A stretch of DNA of 7,776 bases from the NCBI GenBank assembly GCA_025352305.1, contig JANXTQ010000022.1, positions 1 to 7,776 on the forward strand, written 5' to 3'. The notes below the pieces were generated by a model. That model was not told where the DNA came from and searched no databases. It saw nothing but the letters and a program-made list of their open reading frames with translations. Positions 1 to 4,735 of the stretch are shown piece after piece. The translations under genes were made by a program, and so were the position numbers. Position 1 is the first letter of the stretch. Every line of letters starts with the position of its first letter. The DNA comes from Actinomycetes bacterium (lineage in GTDB: Bacteria; Actinomycetota; Acidimicrobiia; Acidimicrobiales; RAAP-2).

Positions 1-71
1 GAGCACCCGCTGGTCGAATCCAGGTTGGTTCATTAATGGATTTTTCGTTCCGGCTGAATGATGTTGAGTCT

Positions 72-290
72 CTAAGCGAGCGTGCGATCTCGGTCCAGCG
101 TTTGCATGTTGGTATCGAAGCGCGGCATCCGGAGACGTGTGACCGGCTCGTCGCATCAGTTCGGCTGTTGTCGCGCCCGTTGAGGCCGCCAAGGTGAGTC
201 CCGTATGAAGGAGATCGTGAAAATGAAGGTCAGTTCGACCAACTTCTCCTCTCGCTTTGTGCGACGCTCGTCGAAGCGCGATTGAAGAAA
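72..290 (-). pseudogene. Tyrosine integrase C-terminal remnant (catalytically dead)
   Basis: This is the C-terminal catalytic part of a phage-type tyrosine recombinase, read on the minus strand. The visible translation contains DLHFHDLLHTGLTLAA, then ELMRRAGHTSPDAALRYQHA. These match the integrase pattern of an HxLRH box, a GH box and the Tyr nucleophile (Tyr codon at 112-114, the GH His at 139-141). The second catalytic Arg of the HDLRH box is Leu here (CTT at 208-210; CGT would restore it). After RYQHA the reading frame slips at the A run 101-103: shifted by one base it gives TLDRDRTLA and then TAG at 72-74, matching the usual integrase continuation. Without the shift the frame stays open to the left edge with unrelated residues. 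The N-terminal part is absent and replaced by IS256 transposase sequence, so this cannot be a working integrase. The upstream boundary (about 275-300) is approximate. Confidence 0.82.
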
Positions 291-953
291 TCTGCATCTT
301 GTCTCGCTGAAACTGGGTCCAAAACGCCGCGTCGTCGGAGTCACCATTGCCGATGCCCAGGACCTCGCGAGTGTCCTCGGCCGAGATCCCCGTCGAGACC
401 ACGACGGCGCGGCTGACGACGCATGGGCCGACGCGGGCCTTGACATAGGTGGCGTCACAGAGCAGGTAGGGGAAGGCCAAATGGGACAAGGGCCGTTCGC
501 GAAAGGCGGCCATCTCCTCGTCGAGCTGTTCACAGAGTCGCGAGGCCTCGCTCTTGGAGATCCCGGCGTCACCGCCGAGCGCGTGGACCTGGTCGTCGAC
601 CTTGCGCGTGGAGACCCCGTGGACGTGAGCCTCCTTGACCACGGTGTAGGGGGCCTGGTCAAATGCGCCGGCGACGCTCTATAACCGAAGGGAAGAACGA
701 TCCCTTGAGCAGCTTGGGGATCTTCAACTCCAGGTCGCCCACCTTTGGTCGACAGCAACCGGGCTCGAGAGCCGATGCGATGAGTCGTCCGCGTCAAGGC
801 ACTCTCGTGCTTGTCGGCTTGAATTCGCTCGGTCGCCTCGGCGTCGGTGAGGGCTTGAAAGACACAGCCGACCAACTGGTGAACGAGGTCGCCGCTCTCG
901 TCCTTGCGAAGTTGATCGAGGACGTTGGACAGGTCAAAATCAGGCTGGGTCAC
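291..953 (-). pseudogene. IS256-family transposase, 5' half, frameshifted and truncated
   Basis: This is the N-terminal half of a mutator-type (IS256 family) DDE transposase. From GTG at 953 the frame reads VTQPDFDLSNVLDQLRKD and continues through QALTDAEATERIQADKHE. Near 742-746 (AAAGG on the coding strand) one extra base shifts the frame. The homologous reading continues as GDLELKIPKLLKGSFFPSVI and ERRRRI. A second extra base in the T run at 661-663 shifts it again to DQAPYTVVKEAHVHGVSTRK, then DAGISKSEASRLCEQLDEE, then EVLGIGNGDSDDAAFW near 325-360. Homology fades after that point, about halfway along a normal roughly 400-residue transposase, and integrase sequence follows in the same frame. 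The start is supported by an AAAGGA ribosome binding site at 962-967 with an 8-nt spacer. Two frameshifts and loss of the C-terminal half make it non-functional. Confidence 0.88.
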
Positions 954-1006
954 CGGAGTGTTCCTTTCGTGTCTTGCAGGACAGATCAAGAAATACTCCG
1001 GTGACC
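948..1006 (-). promoter_or_regulatory. Inverted repeat enclosing the transposase ribosome binding site and covering its start
   Basis: A perfect 12-bp inverted repeat (GGTCACCGGAGT at 948-959, ACTCCGGTGACC at 995-1006) flanks a 35-nt loop. In a transcript entering from outside the element, the arm at 948-959 contains the GTG start codon (951-953) and the loop contains the AAAGGA ribosome binding site (962-967). IS10, IS50 and IS200 are known to use such fold-back structures to block translation of transposase from read-through transcripts. The same role here is inference. Confidence 0.5.
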
Positions 1007-1018
1007 GTTCTCAAAAAA

Positions 1019-1043
1019 GGACCTCAGGATTTACACCTCTTTA
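1019..1043 (-). repeat. Probable IS256-type terminal inverted repeat (single end)
   Basis: The minus strand here reads TAAAGAGGTGTAAATCCTGA and then GGTCC, outside the transposase start. IS256-family ends often contain a GTGTAAA / TTTACAC core. No partner repeat exists in this window because the other end of the element is missing, so the exact limits are a guess. Confidence 0.4.
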
Positions 1044-1068
1044 AGGGCCGCCAACCGTTGGCCAAAAA

Positions 1069-1677
1069 CTACTGGGCCCGCAGGCTCGTGAAGTAGCCCC
1101 AGGGCTTAGGTCCCGGAACGTATTTCTGGAATGTCTTAGTCACTTTCCAGGGTGAGCTTTCAACTGTCGCGAGGGGATCGCGAATGAGTTGGCAGCCGTC
1201 GGCGACGACCATTTCTAATCGGTTGAATCGATATTGCCATTTGCGAATTGCGTCATCAGGTGCAAGTCCGTGTTCGAGGACCCGCAGTTCTCCACCCGGT
1301 TTAACGACCCGACGTAACTCCGCGAGCGCGGCCAGGGGGTCCGCAATCGTGCAGAGCGAGAACGTGACAACTGCGCCGTCGGCGACATTGTCGTCGAGTT
1401 CAAGGTGTTGGCCGTCGAGACCGCCCCAACGAACACGAAACGGTGCGGCCGCGATGCGCTCATTGGCCCGGCGTCGCATGACGTCACTCGGCTCAATAGC
1501 GATGATCCCGCTCACTGACTCGGGATAGTACGAGAGGTTTCGACCCGCGCCGAATCCGCATTCAACAATCACGCCGCTCATTTCGGCCACCACCGGTGCA
1601 CGCCACTTAGCAAGCGCGGCAGGAGAACAGATGGTGTCAACGATTCGAGGAGCCACGTGACGCTGATAAATTCCCAC
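1069..1677 (-). CDS. Class I SAM-dependent methyltransferase (UbiE/Methyltransf_11 type)
   Basis: A 202-residue protein that probably transfers a methyl group from S-adenosylmethionine to an unidentified small molecule or lipid in the cytoplasm. Glycine-rich motif I is seen at residues 38-47 (VECGFGAGRN). An acidic ribose-binding residue is Glu62 in IEPSDV. The motif GLDGQHLELDD (86-96) supplies an adenine-contacting Asp, LCTIADP (109-114) is motif IV-like, and RVVKPGG (123-129) ends the core. The length is normal for the small actinobacterial members that begin MGIY. The GTG start at 1677 is chosen because the MGIYxxxVxPR opening is typical of them. No ribosome binding site is present, but TAATTT (1684-1689) lies 6 nt upstream, as expected for a leaderless start. 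The S51-like gene ends 34 bp upstream on the same strand, so co-transcription is possible. The substrate cannot be told; annotations such as ubiE would be over-specific. Confidence 0.88.
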   Translation of the reverse strand: MGIYQRHVAPRIVDTICSPAALAKWRAPVVAEMSGVIVECGFGAGRNLSYYPESVSGIIAIEPSDVMRRRANERIAAAPFRVRWGGLDGQHLELDDNVADGAVVTFSLCTIADPLAALAELRRVVKPGGELRVLEHGLAPDDAIRKWQYRFNRLEMVVADGCQLIRDPLATVESSPWKVTKTFQKYVPGPKPWGYFTSLRAQ

Positions 1678-1683
1678 GACTAC

Positions 1684-1689
1684 AAATTA
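1684..1689 (-). promoter_or_regulatory. Putative -10 element for leaderless methyltransferase mRNA
   Basis: TAATTT fits the TANNNT actinobacterial -10 pattern and ends 6 nt before the GTG start at 1677. Transcription would then begin at or next to the start codon. No convincing -35 hexamer is seen. Its location in the 34-bp gap after the S51-like gene suggests independent expression in addition to any read-through. Confidence 0.45.
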
Positions 1690-1711
1690 CCGACAGTTCG
1701 CTCTCAGCGCT

Positions 1712-2812
1712 CTACTGATCACCGAGTGACCACGTGGCACCTTGCGCTGTGTCGTTTACCAGTACTCCGCCACGCTCCAGTGCATTTCGCAACTGGTCGG
1801 AGAGTTCGTACTGACGAGCCGCTCGTGCCGCTGCGCGCGCGCTCAACACGCCCTCGATGAGAGCGCTCGGATCGATGCGACCCACGCCGCCCGATGAGGC
1901 CATTCGAACGAGTTGGGCCAAGGCGTCAAGCGAGCCCGGACCCCAGTTCGCCACCTGTTCGCCCAACGCCGTGGCCGACAGCGGATCAACGTCATGTTCA
2001 GTGGCCATCAGCGAGCGCTCGCGAATGGGAGCGTTTCGTAGCTCCTCGAGTGAAATACGTTCATCGCGAACCAGCGTGCGTTGTTCGCTGCCACTACGCC
2101 AGTACGCCTGGCCGCGACCCGTGACGCGAAGAGAATCGTCGCCGCGGTCAATGATCACCGCGGTGTGTTCGTCGATTCCAAAAGTCGCCACGTCGCTGGC
2201 GAGTAACGATTCCAAATGGAGCAGTCGCCGTTCGCCGAGGTAACAAAACCGAGTGTCGTGATTTCCGCCCTCGGCGTTGTCGAAGTGGGGGATCACCACG
2301 CAGTTCAGTCCTAATTCCCCCAGCACATTGAGCCCATCGAGCCACGTCGCGTCGGCACCCACTTTGTACAACTCGTAAATCGGCGCGGTATATCTTCCGA
2401 GAGTCAGCGCCGCGGCCGAGGAGAAACACACCGTTCCGCCTTGGTCTAAGACCGAGACCAGCGAGGGACCAAAATCAAATGGTCCCCACTGCTTCATGGC
2501 GTAGCTGGGGCTTCCCGGGCCCGCGAAGACAAAGTCGGCGTTGTGAACTCGCTGGCGAAAAGTGGCGCGCTCGAGTTCGGTGGCGTTCGAGAAATTTGTA
2601 AAACTTGCTGGCTCGACGGTGAACTGCAGCGACGTTTTGAAGTAGTCCACGATTTTTGCGGTCAATTGAGGAATGTTCTCTTGGAACCCAAAGGGCGTGT
2701 CCAACATGACCCCGTCGTGATGAACGTGATCCGAAAAGATGCTGCGATACACGCGCACCATGTTCGGAGCGGTTTCGCCAGATCCAAGAATTACGAGGGT
2801 GCCCGTCGTCAC
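1712..2812 (-). CDS. Peptidase S51/cyanophycinase-like protein with C-terminal CysRS-tail-like domain
   Basis: A 366-residue, two-part protein. Residues 1 to about 235 have the peptidase S51 / class I glutamine amidotransferase-like fold: a GSGE opening (10-13), FAGPGSPSY (96-104), a nucleophile-elbow candidate CFSSAAALTLG (129-139, Ser131/Ser132), VIPHFDNAEGG (173-183, His176), a conserved HDTRFCYLGERRL (185-197) and FGIDEHTAVIID (211-222). Relatives cleave dipeptides or cyanophycin; the real substrate is unknown. Residues about 314-366 form a helical tail (ALIEGVLSARAAARAA, then LSDQLRNALERGGVLVNDT and GATW) closely resembling the extreme C-terminal domain of cysteinyl-tRNA synthetase. No aminoacylation domain is present, so a CysRS label would be wrong. 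No signal peptide or membrane segment is seen, so it is probably cytoplasmic. The GTG start at 2812 follows an in-frame TAG by 9 nt and has TAGCCT 6 nt upstream. It is divergent to the membrane protein at 2884. Confidence 0.82.
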   Translation of the reverse strand: MTTGTLVILGSGETAPNMVRVYRSIFSDHVHHDGVMLDTPFGFQENIPQLTAKIVDYFKTSLQFTVEPASFTNFSNATELERATFRQRVHNADFVFAGPGSPSYAMKQWGPFDFGPSLVSVLDQGGTVCFSSAAALTLGRYTAPIYELYKVGADATWLDGLNVLGELGLNCVVIPHFDNAEGGNHDTRFCYLGERRLLHLESLLASDVATFGIDEHTAVIIDRGDDSLRVTGRGQAYWRSGSEQRTLVRDERISLEELRNAPIRERSLMATEHDVDPLSATALGEQVANWGPGSLDALAQLVRMASSGGVGRIDPSALIEGVLSARAAARAARQYELSDQLRNALERGGVLVNDTAQGATWSLGDQ

Positions 2813-2818
2813 ATTTCG

Positions 2819-2824
2819 AGGCTA
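2819..2824 (-). promoter_or_regulatory. Putative -10 element for the leaderless S51-like gene
   Basis: TAGCCT on the minus strand ends 6 nt before GTG 2812. No purine-rich ribosome binding site lies between them. It shares the 71-bp divergent gap 2813-2883 with the promoter of the membrane-protein gene. No clear -35 box was found. Confidence 0.45.
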
Positions 2825-2871
2825 ACCGCGAGACGCGTTTCGGGCGCCACTGTTATTAGCCCGCTCTGACC

Positions 2872-2877
2872 TAAAAT
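2872..2877 (+). promoter_or_regulatory. Putative -10 element for the leaderless membrane-protein gene
   Basis: TAAAAT is a close match to the TATAAT consensus and ends 6 nt before ATG 2884, leaving no room for a ribosome binding site. Together with the hexamer at 2819-2824 it makes a compact back-to-back promoter region. Confidence 0.55.
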
Positions 2878-2883
2878 GATCTG

Positions 2884-3336
2884 ATGAATCTCAGTTCGCC
2901 CATCGTTGTTCGAGTTCGAGAAACTACTCGTGGATCTGCCGGTATTGCGATTGTCGCGTGGTCCGTTGTCATGGCCGCGGCGATTTTTGGGGTCCGAGCG
3001 AACATGTCCCGCCACTTTTTTGAGCTCGTGGGCGTGGTGGCGACCTTTTTGCTCGGCGGGTACCTGGGTTGGCGACGAAAGTTGGGGAGCATCTTCTTTG
3101 CACCCGTCGTCAGTTGGATGTTTGCTTGGTTCCCACTGATCGTGGCCGAAATCATCCGTGACGGATTCTTTAAGGGAGCGGTCGTGGGTGTCTTGATGTC
3201 CACGATTGGATGGCTCGTGATTGGCTTTGTGGAGTTTGCATCGATCATGGCAATTGCGCTGCCGTTTCGACTCGCGTCGTCGTTGATGCATCACGACAGT
3301 GACATCATCATTGATCCACCATCTTCCTTCAGTTAG
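2884..3336 (+). CDS. Small multi-pass membrane protein of unknown function
   Basis: A 150-residue hydrophobic protein I do not recognise. Candidate membrane segments are about residues 18-37, 45-63, 69-91 and 97-130; the last is long enough to be one long or two short helices. The positive clusters RVRETTR (10-16) and WRRK (63-66) suggest these lie on the cytoplasmic side. The C-terminus (133-150) is polar, with HHDSD and DPPSS. No enzymatic motif is evident. This strand is preferred over the overlapping minus-strand frame because the product has coherent hydrophobic segments, the ATG has a good -10 element 6 nt upstream, and its TAG stop overlaps the convergent SRPBCC stop exactly. The opposite frame gives a His/Arg/Gln-rich, low-plausibility product. 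It is divergent from the S51-like gene, a possible but unproven functional link. Confidence 0.72.
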   Translation: MNLSSPIVVRVRETTRGSAGIAIVAWSVVMAAAIFGVRANMSRHFFELVGVVATFLLGGYLGWRRKLGSIFFAPVVSWMFAWFPLIVAEIIRDGFFKGAVVGVLMSTIGWLVIGFVEFASIMAIALPFRLASSLMHHDSDIIIDPPSSFS

Positions 3337-3779
3337 ATCCTCGGAAGGCAGTTTCCAAGCCGTCGGAGATTCTTTCGCCACAACGCCCGCAATACGGGGC
3401 GCGCGCTCCGGGCGCCGAGGCCTCCGCCGAGCCACCACGGAAAAATGAGCAGTTCATTCCAGTCGAGGCGACACGACGTTTCATTCAACGCCGTGAGCGT
3501 GAATGCCCCGGAGCCACGAATGAGACCTCGATGCTCCACTCCCAGGCACTGGCGTTCCACCCACGACGTAACTGTCATCTCGTCCACGGTGACAAAGGGA
3601 CCCACCCGAGTGCGGCAACGAAACGTCGTTCCTTCGCCTGATCGCTGGTCTGAGTCAAATTCAATGGACTCTGCGTCGCTCATCCAGTTCACGTGGCGAT
3701 CAATGTGACGTAGCTCATCCCACAAGATGTCGAGCGACACGTCGTAGGTCGCAGATACCTCAATCGGTGCGGCGCTCAT
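3333..3779 (-). CDS. SRPBCC (START-like) family protein
   Basis: A 148-residue protein of the SRPBCC/polyketide cyclase-like ligand-binding superfamily. It begins with the typical first strand and helix (IEVSATYDVSLDILWDEL, residues 6-23), followed by HIDRHVNWMSDAESIEF (25-41). The C-terminal part has WNELLIFPWWLGGGLGARSA (107-126) and ArPVLRALWRKNLRRL (126-141). This FPWWLGG form is common in actinobacterial members, whose helix 3 closes a hydrophobic pocket. The ligand is unknown. The ATG at 3779 is chosen over a start 30 nt further upstream because it forms an ATGA overlap with the stop of the LLM oxidoreductase gene, and no ribosome binding site is needed for such coupled reinitiation. 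The TAA stop overlaps the TAG of the convergent membrane-protein gene. Co-translation suggests it acts on the same pathway as the oxidoreductase, perhaps binding its substrate or product (inference). Confidence 0.85.
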   Translation of the reverse strand: MSAAPIEVSATYDVSLDILWDELRHIDRHVNWMSDAESIEFDSDQRSGEGTTFRCRTRVGPFVTVDEMTVTSWVERQCLGVEHRGLIRGSGAFTLTALNETSCRLDWNELLIFPWWLGGGLGARSARPVLRALWRKNLRRLGNCLPRI

Positions 3780-4684
3780 GAGGCGAGGGCAGCGCCTATT
3801 CGCTGCCACTGTTCACGGGGCACGGCACTTAGGTCAGCGCCCAAGACCTGCAGGCAGACGTGGTCAGCGCCCGCCTGTTGGTGTTCGTTGATTCGATCTA
3901 ACACCGCCTGTTCGTCGCCGTGAACGACCAGGGCGTCGCACAGTCGGTCACTGCCGCCTCGAACGAAATCCTCTTCTTCAAATCCCAAACGCTTCCACGA
4001 GTTTCGGTAGTTGTCGAGTCCCGTATAGATCTCGAGATGGGCGTGCGCTCGTTGTAAGAACTCATCGCGTGACTCTCCGAGTACGACCGCTTGCTCGACG
4101 CCCACAAACTTGTCTCCCACCGCGGCACGCGCTTGGGCCGTGTGCTCGGCCGTTACGAGATAGGGATGTGCACCGTGTGCTGAGTGAGCCGCCAGCGCCA
4201 GCATTTTGGGTCCGAGAGCCGCAATCACGCGAGCAAAAGGTTGTTGCCCCTCAGGTGCAAACATGGGTGCCGCGTCGAGCGCCGCGAGGTACTGAGTCAT
4301 GGCAGCTAACGGCGTTTTGTAGTCGTGTCCGCGAAGGCGCTCAACGAGGGGCTGGTGGCTAACACCGAGACCCAAAATGAACCGGTCGTCGTACGCCGCG
4401 TTCAAAGTCCGCGCGGCCGCCGCGGCGCTGACGGCGTCACGACCCCAAATATTGGCGATGCCGGTAGCAATCTTGAGCGTCGATGTTCCCCCTAGCAGTA
4501 GGGCTGCACTCGAGAAAGCTTCGCGACCCCACGCTTCGGGGATCCACATCGCCGAAAAGCCGAACGATTCGATCTCACTCGCGATGTCCGCGCTCTTCGC
4601 GGCGGGCACGCTCTCGTGGGTGGTTGTCCAGATCCCGACCGTGCCGGCAAGGGTGCGTAGTGATAGTGGAAGTTCTTGGTTCAC
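3776..4684 (-). CDS. LLM-class, probably F420-dependent oxidoreductase (TIGR03620-like)
   Basis: A 302-residue luciferase-like TIM-barrel oxidoreductase. Visible family signatures are GTVGIWT (14-20), EIESFGFSAMWIPEAWGRE (37-55), IATGIANIWGRDA (72-84), RFILGLGVSHQPLVE (101-115), ALGPKMLALAA (156-166), GAHPYL (171-176) and GADHVCLQVL (272-281). This order matches the TIGR03620 group of mycobacterial-type F420-dependent enzymes, so the cofactor is more likely F420 than FMN (family knowledge, not seen directly). The substrate is unknown. The start is GTG 4684, with TAGGCT 7 nt upstream and no ribosome binding site. It is the first gene of a two-gene operon with the SRPBCC gene, joined by an ATGA overlap, and is divergent from the esterase gene. 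Confidence 0.9.
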   Translation of the reverse strand: MNQELPLSLRTLAGTVGIWTTTHESVPAAKSADIASEIESFGFSAMWIPEAWGREAFSSAALLLGGTSTLKIATGIANIWGRDAVSAAAAARTLNAAYDDRFILGLGVSHQPLVERLRGHDYKTPLAAMTQYLAALDAAPMFAPEGQQPFARVIAALGPKMLALAAHSAHGAHPYLVTAEHTAQARAAVGDKFVGVEQAVVLGESRDEFLQRAHAHLEIYTGLDNYRNSWKRLGFEEEDFVRGGSDRLCDALVVHGDEQAVLDRINEHQQAGADHVCLQVLGADLSAVPREQWQRIGAALAS

Positions 4685-4691
4685 ACGCAGG

Positions 4692-4697
4692 AGCCTA
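4692..4697 (-). promoter_or_regulatory. Putative -10 element for the LLM-SRPBCC operon
   Basis: TAGGCT on the minus strand ends 7 nt before GTG 4684, consistent with leaderless transcription. It sits in the 51-bp divergent gap 4685-4735 shared with the esterase promoter. Confidence 0.45.
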
Positions 4698-4724
4698 AAA
4701 GATCGTCACCGCTGCTCGGTAGGT

Positions 4725-4730
4725 CACAAT
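4725..4730 (+). promoter_or_regulatory. Weak putative -10 element for the esterase gene
   Basis: CACAAT matches four of six positions of TATAAT and ends 5 nt before ATG 4736. A GGAG follows directly, but only 1 nt from the ATG, too close to act as a normal ribosome binding site. This is the weakest of the proposed leaderless promoters. Confidence 0.3.
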
Positions 4731-4735
4731 GGAGC

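Larger units (their letters stand above)
291..1043 (-). mobile_element. Truncated IS256-family insertion sequence
   Basis: The element is represented by its transposase 5' half plus the upstream leader. Its promoter-proximal end lies near 1019-1043, just outside the methyltransferase stop at 1069. The other end was lost in the fusion with the integrase remnant, so no second terminal repeat or target duplication can be compared. The element therefore inserted, or was left, immediately 3' of the chromosomal gene block and decayed. The outer boundary is estimated from the GATTTACAC-like end and the start of clean chromosomal genes. Confidence 0.65.

Noticed and set aside
10..25. tRNA T-arm-like sequence (CTGGTCGAATCCAG) that could be a tRNA attachment-site remnant next to the integrase
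   Set aside because: The loop is six rather than seven bases, the fifth stem pair is mismatched, no acceptor or CCA end follows, and the rest would lie outside the window.
36..197. Plus-strand open frame of 53 codons starting MDFSFRLNDVES
   Set aside because: It lies wholly antisense to the integrase remnant, has no ribosome binding site and resembles no family.
481..1004. Plus-strand open frames over the transposase
   Set aside because: They are antisense images of the IS256 transposase coding sequence; the minus-strand homology is decisive.
1046..1064. Inverted repeat GCCAACCGTTGGC near the methyltransferase stop as a terminator
   Set aside because: The stem is short and, on the methyltransferase strand, the T run precedes rather than follows it, so it does not fit an intrinsic terminator.
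1712..2812. Calling the S51-like gene a cysteinyl-tRNA synthetase or MshC
   Set aside because: It lacks the HIGH and KMSKS motifs and the Rossmann catalytic domain; only the short C-terminal tail is similar.
3326..3347. CCTTC/GAAGG hairpin spanning the convergent stop codons as a bidirectional terminator
   Set aside because: Only 5 bp with a 12-nt loop and no T tract on either side.
2809..3438. Minus-strand 209-codon open frame opposite the membrane protein
   Set aside because: Its product is rich in His, Arg, Gln and Asn without domain character, and it overlaps the start of the S51-like gene and the end of the SRPBCC gene.
4676..4735. Upstream TTG start for the esterase adding 20 residues
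   Set aside because: The extension is polar, overlaps the divergent oxidoreductase start, and would place charged residues before the first membrane segment.
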